Below, piece after piece: positions 27,725 through 34,283 of a stretch of 64,000 nt of DNA. Under the pieces are notes generated by a model. That model was not told where the DNA came from. It ran no database searches and saw only the letters and a program-made list of their open reading frames with translations. This DNA comes from Gracilimonas sp. (GTDB lineage Bacteria; Bacteroidota; Rhodothermia; Balneolales; Balneolaceae), in assembly GCF_040218225.1 (NCBI RefSeq), contig NZ_JAVJQO010000008.1:1-64000 (forward strand), written 5' to 3'. The position numbers and the translations under genes were made by a program. Each line of letters begins with the position of its first letter. Position 1 is the stretch's first letter.

Positions 27725-27856
27725 TCTCCTCCTTCGTAAGGAGGAGACTTTTCCGTGCTTCATAAAAAGAGTATAATAATTGATTTGAGCCAGAAAATAT
27801 TCCAACGAGTCTTTCTCCTTGATGAGGAAAAAAGGAAAGAGGAGGACTCATGAATT
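27725..27856. repeat. Perfect hairpin and short dispersed repeat
   Basis: TCTCCTCCTT (27725-27734), loop CGT, AAGGAGGAGA (27738-27747) is a perfect 10-bp hairpin. At 27805-27856, ACGAGTCTTTCTCCTTGATG and the A/G-rich tail resemble 30717-30755 (GCGTCTTTCTCGTTGATAAA), where the same element cuts an attC remnant. Probably non-coding dispersed repeats. Confidence 0.5.
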
Positions 27857-27883
27857 AATGGTGATACCGGCAGGCAAGGATGG

Positions 27884-28876
27884 TTAGTTAAGCAACATCT
27901 CCATAAACGTTTCCCGTACTTCCTTATTTGCATCTCGATACGTCCCAAACTCCACATGTTGATTGGTATTGGTTGTATCAATCTCAATCCCCCAAAGCGG
28001 TGAGAGGGTAGTAGGAAGCATCGAATAGCGCCCATCGCCAATGACGTTATTGTAATCAGGATGCCAAATCAAAACCGCATCCGATAGCTTGGAAAAACGG
28101 GCGATGTCTTTGTACAAAGTGGTTCCTTTCAGGTGATTGAATTCCTGTTTCCATTGGAGTAGGGAAGCGGATTCGCCGTCATATATTACAGGGTCAGAAA
28201 AAGGAATAAGTTTAACGCCAGCAGAATATAAACTATCCCCGGCAACGTAGCGGATACTCCAGAGCCAGTTGTTGGCAATGGTAGGTTTTCCAATCAGCTG
28301 GCTGATTTCGCGATTCTTATCTTCGGCTATTTGCCGGGCGATCTCCACGGCTTTTTGCTGCTGACTAAATCCAAAGAGGAGGTAGAGTGCCATCCATCCG
28401 AGGGCGAGCCAGGCGAAGAGCTGCTTACGTTTGTAGAAGGCCATTCCGGTGAAAATGATAACCCCAAGGGTAAAAAGGGGATCGAAGACGGAGATGATAT
28501 CCAGGGAATAGCGGGCGTCGGTGAAAGGCCAGAATATATGTACGCCGTAGCTGGTGAAAACATCGGTAATGCCGGCAGTGGCATAGCCGGCTAAGCTGAA
28601 GAAGTACGTTTCTTTTACCGTGAGGTATTTCTTCACGTACCACCAGAGCAGGAAAGTAGCCACCAACGCTCCAACCGGAATAAACACGATGGAATGGGTA
28701 AACTGCCGGTGCAGCTCCAGATTGAGCAGCGGATCGGAGGCACTCCCAAGAAACACATCCAGATCGGCGAGCATGGCCGAAGCCAACCCGGTAAAAGCCG
28801 CTGCCCGAAAGGTTCGTTTATCCGCAAACGACTGCGAGGCGGTGGCACCAATAAGTCCGTGAGTGACGGGGTCCAT
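27884..28876 (-). CDS. YdjM/DUF457-type membrane-bound metal-dependent hydrolase
   Basis: 330 residues. The N-terminus is diagnostic: MDPVTHGLIGATASQSF, then LADLDVFLGS and ELHRQFTHSIVFIPVGA, giving the conserved His and Asp residues proposed to bind metal in this family (His6, the Asp pair of ADLD, His of RQFTHS). Four or five membrane helices follow up to about residue 160 (for example YFFSLAGYATAGITDVFTSYG, another conserved block). The last 170 residues are a soluble domain. Distant relatives interact with LexA or are SOS-linked in enteric bacteria, but the reaction is unknown. It stands alone between repeat-rich regions. Confidence 0.8.
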   Translation of the reverse strand: MDPVTHGLIGATASQSFADKRTFRAAAFTGLASAMLADLDVFLGSASDPLLNLELHRQFTHSIVFIPVGALVATFLLWWYVKKYLTVKETYFFSLAGYATAGITDVFTSYGVHIFWPFTDARYSLDIISVFDPLFTLGVIIFTGMAFYKRKQLFAWLALGWMALYLLFGFSQQQKAVEIARQIAEDKNREISQLIGKPTIANNWLWSIRYVAGDSLYSAGVKLIPFSDPVIYDGESASLLQWKQEFNHLKGTTLYKDIARFSKLSDAVLIWHPDYNNVIGDGRYSMLPTTLSPLWGIEIDTTNTNQHVEFGTYRDANKEVRETFMEMLLN

Positions 28877-29287
28877 GGGATATTTCTCAGTTTATGTTAT
28901 AGAGTTTTCAGTAATTGAGCTGCGTAATGTCTAATGAAGATTCGTATTCAAATTAAAAACTAATTCTTAAAACTGTCATTTTGCGGCGAATGCCCGAAAT
29001 CTTGTAGTGTTTTAGGTAACAGATATTGAGTTAATGGCACCAACCAGATCCCTGCTTTCGCAGGGATGACTTCTCTTCAGCTGAAGGATTAAAAGTAGGA
29101 GTTTCGGAGAAAAGAAATGAAAGCGAATTGATTACAATAAAAGTTCAATAAACTTTTATTCAGCCGACTTATTTGAACGAGTTTATTGAACATTTTGGGA
29201 TAAAAATACCCCTAACCCCTAAATTTTAATGAAATTGAGAAATGAATGATATACATTTATGGGAGACGAAATGTTCATCAATAATAT
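28877..29287. other. Intergenic region with palindromic repeat and overlapping inverted repeats
   Basis: No gene seen. ATCCCTGCTTTCGCAGGGAT (29048-29067) is a palindromic repeat found again at 30805-30824. AATAAAAGTT (29136-29145) pairs with AACTTTTATT (29151-29160), and overlapping it GTTCAATAAAC (29143-29153) pairs with GTTTATTGAAC (29181-29191); the two folds exclude each other. The region borders the second cassette cluster. Confidence 0.55.
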
Positions 29288-29319
29288 GTTATACCACTAA
29301 GACTTAGAATAACTGATTT

Positions 29320-29568
29320 ATGAAATTCAACTTTAAAACCATACTAGGAATTAGTCTTATTCTCCTGGCAGTTTTCATAACAAGTGATACAACATATACT
29401 TTTATAAAAAGTCTCTTAGTGGGTAATGGAAGTTCAATTTGGTTTGCGGTTCTTTTCACGTGGTCATTAATTGGTACTTCATTATTATGTGGCGTTGTCC
29501 TACTTAATGGGGGTAAATCAAAAAATAATAGTGGTATAAAAAGCGCATTAACTGGGACGCGGACGTAG
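29320..29568 (+). CDS. Cassette-borne two-helix membrane protein, unknown function
   Basis: 82 residues with two hydrophobic helices at about 8-30 (ILGISLILLAVFITSDTTYTF) and 40-63 (IWFAVLFTWSLIGTSLLCGVVLL), then a polar tail. The final residues (SALTGTRT) and the stop are encoded by the left arm of the attC-like site that follows, a common arrangement in integron cassettes. The cassette starts at GTTATACC (29288-29295) and ends at GGTATAAA (29533-29540), 7 of 8 complementary. I do not recognise a family. AT-rich like the other cassettes. Confidence 0.65.
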   Translation: MKFNFKTILGISLILLAVFITSDTTYTFIKSLLVGNGSSIWFAVLFTWSLIGTSLLCGVVLLNGGKSKNNSGIKSALTGTRT

Positions 29569-29655
29569 CTTCGGTTTCCAAAGTTACTTGTTATAACTTT
29601 TTAGAGTTTAATTAACTAATAATCCCTGCGCCGTTTAAACGCTGGGTCGTTAGTG
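29534..29655 (+). other. Integron attC-like recombination site 3
   Basis: Left box GTATAAA (29534-29540, one mismatch), right box GTTAGTG (29649-29655, core GTTAG intact), 122 nt. The right arm CTGCGCCGTTTAAACGCTGG is the same as in site 1, and the left arm has GGACGCGGACG, but the centre differs from the other copies (TTCCAAAGTTACTTGTTATA), so it is a diverged family member. Confidence 0.65.
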
Positions 29656-29672
29656 TGCCTCTTCTGCGAGAC

Positions 29673-29720
29673 ATTTAGTACAATATATTGTTCTGAATTT
29701 AGTACATTAAACAGAACAAT
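29673..29720 (+). promoter_or_regulatory. Toxin-antitoxin operator with direct and inverted repeats
   Basis: ATTTAGTACA occurs at 29673-29682 and 29697-29706 (24 bp apart), and ATTGTTCTG (29687-29695) is inverted as CAGAACAAT (29712-29720). This sits just before the antitoxin start, where Phd/YefM-type antitoxins usually bind to repress their own operon. Confidence 0.6.
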
Positions 29721-29737
29721 AATTAAAGATTTTACCC

Positions 29738-30019
29738 ATGTCTCACATTCAACTTGACCAAGATATTCGTTCACTCTCTGATTTTCGAGCTAATGCTGCA
29801 TCTTATATTGAGCGTGTCAAATCAAAACGCCGACCGCTTATTCTTACTCAGCATGGCAAAAGTTCTGCCGTACTAATTGATGTAGAAGATTATCAAAAAA
29901 TGTTAGATAAGATTGAGTTATTGGAAGAATTATCTGCTGCCCGAAAGGAATTAGATAATGGAGAAGGTATAAGTCATGATGAATTCATAAGCGAACTGAG
30001 ATCACAATATTCATCATGA
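29738..30019 (+). CDS. Phd/YefM-family antitoxin
   Basis: 93 residues. The N-terminal half is the DNA-binding Phd/YefM fold: SLSDFRANAASYIERVKSKRRPLILTQHGKSSAVLIDVEDYQKM, in which the N-terminal 'DFRANAASYIE' and the 'RPLILTQHGKSSAVLIDVEDY' stretches are typical. The C-terminal half (ELLEELSAARKELDNGEGISHDEFISEL) is the acidic toxin-neutralising tail. It should bind and inhibit the toxin encoded immediately downstream and repress transcription through the repeats at 29673-29720. Its stop overlaps the toxin start (ATGA). The pair forms one gene cassette between attC-like sites 3 and 4, as is common in large integrons. Confidence 0.9.
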   Translation: MSHIQLDQDIRSLSDFRANAASYIERVKSKRRPLILTQHGKSSAVLIDVEDYQKMLDKIELLEELSAARKELDNGEGISHDEFISELRSQYSS

Positions 30020-30309
30020 AAATTATTTGGTCGCCAACGGCAAGAAACAAAACCAAAGAAATTCTCGAGTATATTTCTGAAGATAACCCAACTGCTGCTT
30101 TAGCTCTTATTGATTTAATCGAAGAGAAAGTTGAAAATCTAAGTCAAAATCCAGAGTCAGGAAGAGTGTTTCCACCAACAAATAATGACAAAATTCGAGA
30201 AATAATTGTCCATGAGAATTATGGGGTAATCTATGAGGTTAATCCCAATATAATCGAAGTTTTAACAGTTCGTCATTTCCGGCAAGACTTTTCTAACTAT
30301 AACATGTAA
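30016..30309 (+). CDS. RelE/ParE-family toxin
   Basis: 97 residues, a normal length. The ParE/RelE fold shows as IIWSPTARNKTKEILEYISEDNP, LIDLIEEKVENLSQNPESGRVFP, IREIIVHENYGVIYEVNPNIIEVLTVRHFRQDF. The last part (VRHFRQDF, similar to VxHxRR in ParE proteins) is the usual C-terminal signature. Members either cleave mRNA at the ribosome or poison gyrase; the sequence leans to the ParE-like branch but does not settle it. Coupled to the antitoxin by a 4-nt overlap. Its stop lies about 10 nt before the attC-like site. Confidence 0.9.
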   Translation: MKIIWSPTARNKTKEILEYISEDNPTAALALIDLIEEKVENLSQNPESGRVFPPTNNDKIREIIVHENYGVIYEVNPNIIEVLTVRHFRQDFSNYNM

Positions 30310-30319
30310 TTCTTTCGGT

Positions 30320-30449
30320 GCCTAACAAGCGTTTAAATCGGATACTGAATCAACTTCAGCAGAGACCGCGGACGGGGTGCGATGGAAACTTGATTGCCAG
30401 GAATCAATTTCGCTACTTCAAATAAATCATAATCCCCGCGCCGTTAGCT
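30320..30449 (+). other. Integron attC-like recombination site 4, rearranged arms
   Basis: Left box GCCTAAC (30320-30326), right box GTTAGCT (30443-30449, one mismatch). The left arm starts GCGTTTAAATCGGA and is then interrupted by about 26 nt that contain their own hairpin (CTGAATCAACTTCAG), before GCGGACGGGG resumes. The right arm lacks the GTTTAAACGCTGGG segment present in sites 1 and 3. The long arms therefore pair less well than in site 1. Confidence 0.65.
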
Positions 30450-30451
30450 GT

Positions 30452-30691
30452 ATGATAGAACTAATGAAGAAATTCCTTCCATATTTGTTTGGTCTAGCTT
30501 TCTTGTTTAGAGCTATGCGCCCGCCAAACATTTTCAATCTTATTCCAGCAGAAATTCATAGAAGTTTGTTCAAAAATATTTTTCCAGAAGTAGTAACAAT
30601 TTTTCTCTTTAACCTATTAATTGCCTTATTTATTTTTTCGGTTTCAAAAAAAATTATTACTGCTTTTTCAAATTCAAAAGTCAATGCCTGA
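30452..30691 (+). CDS. Cassette-borne two-helix membrane protein, unknown function
   Basis: 79 residues from the ATG at 30452, 3 nt after the attC right box. An in-frame ATG at 30377 lies inside the attC and would translate it, so it was rejected. Two hydrophobic segments: FLPYLFGLAFLFRAM (about 8-22) and EVVTIFLFNLLIALFIFSV (about 47-66). No family recognised. The cassette ends are exactly complementary (GTTAGCTG at 30443-30450, CAGCTAAC at 30708-30715), proof that it was captured as a cassette. AT-rich. Confidence 0.6.
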   Translation: MIELMKKFLPYLFGLAFLFRAMRPPNIFNLIPAEIHRSLFKNIFPEVVTIFLFNLLIALFIFSVSKKIITAFSNSKVNA

Positions 30692-30707
30692 GCCAAGTTT
30701 AAACATA

Positions 30708-30720
30708 CAGCTAACAAGCG
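30708..30720 (+). other. Truncated attC-like remnant
   Basis: CAGCTAACAAGCG is the left end of an attC of this family (compare GCCTAACAAGCG at 30320 and 840). After it the sequence switches to a dispersed element (TCTTTCTCGTTGATAAAGAG, related to 27811), so the rest of the site is gone. Confidence 0.6.
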
Positions 30721-30804
30721 TCTTTCTCGTTGATAAAGAGAAAACAAAAGAGGTCGAAAGGGTTATCTAAAGGCACATGTTGTAGAGCTTATCTAGCCAA
30801 TCAG

Positions 30805-30824
30805 ATCCCTGCTTTCGCAGGGAT
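30805..30824. repeat. Palindromic dispersed repeat
   Basis: ATCCCTGCTTTCGCAGGGAT, identical to 29048-29067, with shared flanks (CCAA.CAG before, GAC after). REP-like; 8-bp perfect stem. Confidence 0.7.
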
Positions 30825-30855
30825 GACATTGTGTGATGATTTGGTTGCAATAGTC

Positions 30856-30920
30856 AAGGAGATTGCTTCGTCGATATAAATCTAAACCTGTGACTAGCTG
30901 ATCGGCTCCTCGCAATGACA
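30856..30920. repeat. Dispersed repeat of the GTCATTGCGAGGAG type, half copy
   Basis: Reads AAGGAGATTGCTTCGTCG and, 25 nt later, GGCTCCTCGCAATGAC. Both parts recur in the element at 32200-32330. This motif family is widespread in bacterial intergenic DNA. The repeat ends 5 nt before the stop codon of the permease gene. Confidence 0.65.
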
Positions 30921-30924
30921 ATGA

Positions 30925-32151
30925 CTACCGCCCAAACGAAATTACCTTAACCGGATCGGTGTTGGCCGCCACGCGGGCCGGGAAGTACGAAGCGATGGCA
31001 GAGAGGACGAGCGTAACCACGGTGGCAATCAGAAAATCCATAAGGTGTGGTTCAACCGGAGCATAACTCATGTAGTAGTTTTCCTGCGAGAGAGGTATGA
31101 TCTGGTAGTTAGCCTGCAGGAACCAGAAAAGTAATGATATACCAATCCCTATGATGAGTCCGACCCCGGCGACCATCAGGCCCTCCATTAAAAACACACG
31201 GCGGATGATCTTTGACTTACTGCCAATGGTTTTCAGCACGCCAATATCGCGGGTGCGCTCCAGCACCATCATCAGGATGGCTCCAATCAGGTTAAAGGCA
31301 GCTACAATAATCATCCCGCTGATTACCAGAGGGATCATGTTTTCCTGGAGCTCCACCCACGCAAAGATATTCCCGAACACGGTGTAAATGGTTTCGTTGT
31401 AATAGGGGAAAGTGAGACTTTCACTAAGCTTTTCCTTGAAAGGGAAAATATCTACATCATCCTGCAGCCTCAGTTCAATCCCATCAGCGGTATTTGGTGG
31501 ATATTTGAACAACTGTTGGGCGTGGCTTCGGCTCACCATGGCAAACACATCATCAAACCGATCGATACCTGTTTCGTAAATGCCCGTCAGCCTGAATTGC
31601 TTGATTTCCGGGGAGTTGATTAAAGAGGGAATGCCTTCAATGGTGTAAACAGTGATCACCGAGCCGAGTTCAGCCTGCAGCTCCTGGGCCAGCTGTGCAC
31701 CCATCACAATGCCGGGCATACCGGTGGAATCACGGCCTAAACTGTAGGTTCCTTTCGTGATGTATTTTCCGACTCCGAATGAAGGTTTATCCAAGTCGAC
31801 ACCTTTAAGGGTGGTTCCGGTTACGGCATCCCGGGTTTGGATCATCACCTGACCCTGAATTACAATTTGCTTGCTCTTGATTTCCGGGTATCGGTCGAGG
31901 TGTGCAAAAACGGTATCCACCCGTTCGATGGGTCGGTCGGTAAACGTAGTCACGGTGATATGCGGGGCAAAATCCATGATCTTTCCGTTAATCGTGGATT
32001 TAAATCCGTGAACAATGGAAAGGGCGATCAAGAGTCCGGCTGAACCGACTGCAATGCCGGTAATCGACATGTACTTGATGAACGACAAAAAGCCCGAGCT
32101 TTTGCGCGAGCCTTTGAAATATCGAAGCGCCAGATACCACTCAAATTTCAT
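30925..32151 (-). CDS. LolC/LolE-type ABC transporter permease
   Basis: 408 residues from ATG at 32151. A TTG start at 32166 would add five residues but lies inside a repeat, so ATG is preferred. Typical MacB/FtsX architecture: helix 1 near the N-terminus (GIAVGSAGLLIALSIVHGF), a large periplasmic core (about 45-260), then three helices in the C-terminal FtsX domain (MIPLVISGMIIVAAFNLIGA; GLMVAGVGLIIGIGISLLFWF; FLIATVVTLVLSAIASYF). The opening WYLALRYFKGSRKSSGFLSF is the LolC/E signature. With an ATPase (not in the window) it would release lipoproteins from the inner membrane. The single permease, rather than a LolC plus LolE pair, is normal in this phylum. Confidence 0.88.
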   Translation of the reverse strand: MKFEWYLALRYFKGSRKSSGFLSFIKYMSITGIAVGSAGLLIALSIVHGFKSTINGKIMDFAPHITVTTFTDRPIERVDTVFAHLDRYPEIKSKQIVIQGQVMIQTRDAVTGTTLKGVDLDKPSFGVGKYITKGTYSLGRDSTGMPGIVMGAQLAQELQAELGSVITVYTIEGIPSLINSPEIKQFRLTGIYETGIDRFDDVFAMVSRSHAQQLFKYPPNTADGIELRLQDDVDIFPFKEKLSESLTFPYYNETIYTVFGNIFAWVELQENMIPLVISGMIIVAAFNLIGAILMMVLERTRDIGVLKTIGSKSKIIRRVFLMEGLMVAGVGLIIGIGISLLFWFLQANYQIIPLSQENYYMSYAPVEPHLMDFLIATVVTLVLSAIASYFPARVAANTDPVKVISFGR

Positions 32152-32162
32152 CTGTTTAAACT

Positions 32163-32387
32163 CCAAGTTTCAAGTATCAAATTCCAAAAACCAGAAAATA
32201 CCGTCATTGCGAGGAGTGAATGCGACGTGGCAATCTCCTTTTCAGGACTTGTTGCTTGATTAATGAAGATTGCTTCGTCGTTATAAATCCCAATTACAGT
32301 TTTAACTGTTCGTCTCCTCGCAATGACGGTAAATGATGATCTATAAGTTTTTATTCTGGTCATTGGAATTTGGAGCTTGTGACTTGG
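32163..32387. repeat. Nested inverted-repeat element
   Basis: Inner element 32200-32330: perfect 17-bp terminal inverted repeats (ACCGTCATTGCGAGGAG at 32200-32216, its complement at 32314-32330), 131 bp. Around it is a second, imperfect inverted pair of 34 nt (32163-32196 starting CCAAGTTTCAAG, 32354-32387 starting TTCTGGTCATTGG). The whole unit fills the gap between two minus-strand genes and encodes nothing. Confidence 0.75.
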
Positions 32388-32405
32388 TATTTGGTGCTTA
32401 AACAA

Positions 32406-33953
32406 CTATTCCGGTTTCATCTGAGGGAAGAAGAGGACGTCGCGGATAGATTCTGAGTTGGTCATAATCATGGCAAGCCGGTCGATTCCAATTCCAATTC
32501 CTGCAGTAGGAGGCATGCCGTATTCGAGGGCTCGGATAAAGTCGTCGTCGATGGTCATGGCTTCATCATCTCCGCCTGCGCGAAGTTTAGCCTGTTCTTC
32601 CAGTCGTTCCCGCTGGTCGATCGGATCATTAAGCTCGGTGTAGGCATTGGCAATTTCCTTTCCGTTACAGATGGCTTCAAACCGCTCTACCAATCCTTCT
32701 TTGGATCGGTGCTTTTTGGTAAGCGGACTCATCTCCAACGGGTAATCCGTGATAAATGTTGGCTGAATTAATTTGCCTTCCACATATTCACCAAAAATCT
32801 CGTCAATGATCTTGCCGGCGCCAAAAGACTCATCCATTTCGATATGTAATTCTTTGGCAACCACCTTGAGTTCATCCAAGTCTTTGCCATAAAGATCATG
32901 CCCGGTTTCTTTTTCGATAGCTTCAAAAAGTGGTACACGAGGCCACGGAGCCTTGAAATCAATTTCGTTTTCTCCAACCTGAACTTTGGTTGAGCCATGT
33001 AGCTCGATGGCTACTTTCTCCAGCATCTTCTCGGTGAACTCCATCATCCAGTTGTAGTCTTTGTAAGCAACGTACAACTCAACCTGGGTAAACTCCGGAT
33101 TGTGGAAACGGGAGAGACCTTCATTCCTGAAATCTTTTGAAAATTCATACACGCCGTCATATCCGCCAACGATCAGTCGTTTCAGATAGAGTTCATTAGC
33201 GATACGGAGATACAAGTCCATATCCAGGGCGTTGTGGTGCGTCACAAAAGGCTTGGCCGCTGCGCCACCGTAAATAGGCTGAAGAATAGGCGTTTCTACT
33301 TCCAGGTAGCCTTTGTCGTTCATCACGTTGCGCATGATCTGAACCATTTTGGTTCGCTGCTGGAAGGTTTTCCGTACTTCAGGATTAACGATTAAATCTA
33401 CATAGCGCATTCGGTAGCGCTGCTCTTTGTCCGTAAAAGCGTCATGGACAATCGTCTCGCCATCTTCTGTTTCCTCTTCCTTGGGAGTAGGAATGGGACG
33501 GATGGTTTTGGTTAGAAAGTGAAATTCTTCGGCGTGGATGGTGGTCTCGCCGGTACCGGTCTTAAATACAAAACCCTTGATACCTACAATATCTCCTATA
33601 TCCACGAGCTTCTTGAATACCTTATTATAGTTGTCGGTACCCAATTCTTCGGTGGCTACATCATCGCGGCGAATATACACTTGAATGGTGCCTTCGGAAT
33701 CCTGAAGGTTAAAGAAAGAAGCTTTCCCCATAATGCGGCGGGTCATAACCCGTCCGGCCACTGTCACTTGTTCTGAATCAGGGTTGGTATCCTCATCACG
33801 CAGAAAGTGATCTTCGTTATTTAAAATCTGTTTTGAGTTGTGGGTAACGTCGAAAGAGTAAGGGTAAGGGTTGACTCCTAATTGCTGGAGTTCCTGCAGT
33901 TTTTCCCTGCGAATTTCTTCTTGTTCGGAGAGGGATAATTCCTGTTCAGACAT
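32406..33953 (-). CDS. lysS: Lysyl-tRNA synthetase, class II
   Basis: 515 residues, the usual length. It charges tRNA-Lys in the cytoplasm. The N-terminal OB-fold anticodon domain spans about 60-165 ([23 protein letters not shown] is its core). The class II catalytic domain has motif 1 near [21 protein letters not shown], motif 2 in [21 protein letters not shown], and motif 3 in [19 protein letters not shown]. All are complete. The adjacent gene on the same strand is a LolC/E-type permease, separated by the nested repeat; co-transcription is possible but not shown. A -7 promoter element lies 42 nt upstream. Confidence 0.97.
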   Translation of the reverse strand: MSEQELSLSEQEEIRREKLQELQQLGVNPYPYSFDVTHNSKQILNNEDHFLRDEDTNPDSEQVTVAGRVMTRRIMGKASFFNLQDSEGTIQVYIRRDDVATEELGTDNYNKVFKKLVDIGDIVGIKGFVFKTGTGETTIHAEEFHFLTKTIRPIPTPKEEETEDGETIVHDAFTDKEQRYRMRYVDLIVNPEVRKTFQQRTKMVQIMRNVMNDKGYLEVETPILQPIYGGAAAKPFVTHHNALDMDLYLRIANELYLKRLIVGGYDGVYEFSKDFRNEGLSRFHNPEFTQVELYVAYKDYNWMMEFTEKMLEKVAIELHGSTKVQVGENEIDFKAPWPRVPLFEAIEKETGHDLYGKDLDELKVVAKELHIEMDESFGAGKIIDEIFGEYVEGKLIQPTFITDYPLEMSPLTKKHRSKEGLVERFEAICNGKEIANAYTELNDPIDQRERLEEQAKLRAGGDDEAMTIDDDFIRALEYGMPPTAGIGIGIDRLAMIMTNSESIRDVLFFPQMKPE

Positions 33954-33994
33954 CTATAAAAATTGGATTAATTAATTGCGTTCAAACGAAGCAT

Positions 33995-34002
33995 CAAAAA
34001 TA
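33995..34002 (-). promoter_or_regulatory. Bacteroidota-type -7 element for lysS
   Basis: On the minus strand this reads TATTTTTG (TAnnTTTG consensus), 42 nt before the lysS ATG, the same spacing as at ald. No clear -33 box. Confidence 0.4.
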
Positions 34003-34283
34003 CCGAATTGTAGTGAGAATTGTGAGGCTCAAAACAAATTAGTTTGGGTTTGCATTTTAAGTATTAACAAAATCAAATTGTAGTCGATAAGAATGCCTGA
34101 GAAGAAATAGTGCGGTATTTACGACTTATTAAAACTACATATTCAGGCGTTTTTTTTAGTTAAATCATTTTTAACTTTATATACTGAAAAGGCTTTGATA
34201 GCTTTAGGTTAAAATACTGTCGAACCTACCTTAAGGTATTTTCTTCGGGTCCAAATAAAATTAAAAAATCAAAACACTCGGTA
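34003..34283. other. Intergenic region with stem-loop and T-tract, and a 12-bp palindrome
   Basis: AATGCCTGA (34092-34100) can pair with TCAGGCGTT (34143-34151, one G-T pair) across a loop of about 42 nt, and eight T follow: a terminator-like fold though no plus-strand gene ends before it. Further on, TACCTTAAGGTA (34227-34238) is a perfect palindrome. Both precede the lipoprotein gene at 34284 and may belong to its leader. Confidence 0.45.

Noticed and set aside
26890-27805. Two minus-strand frames (about 27117 to 26890 and 27805 to 27539) that share a nearly identical 45-residue end
   Set aside because: The likeness comes from the 195-bp DNA repeat; substitutions between copies do not favour synonymous positions, and the starts differ.
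30377-30451. Earlier in-frame ATG for the small membrane protein at 30452
   Set aside because: It would translate the attC-like site; the ATG right after the attC box gives a normal membrane protein start.
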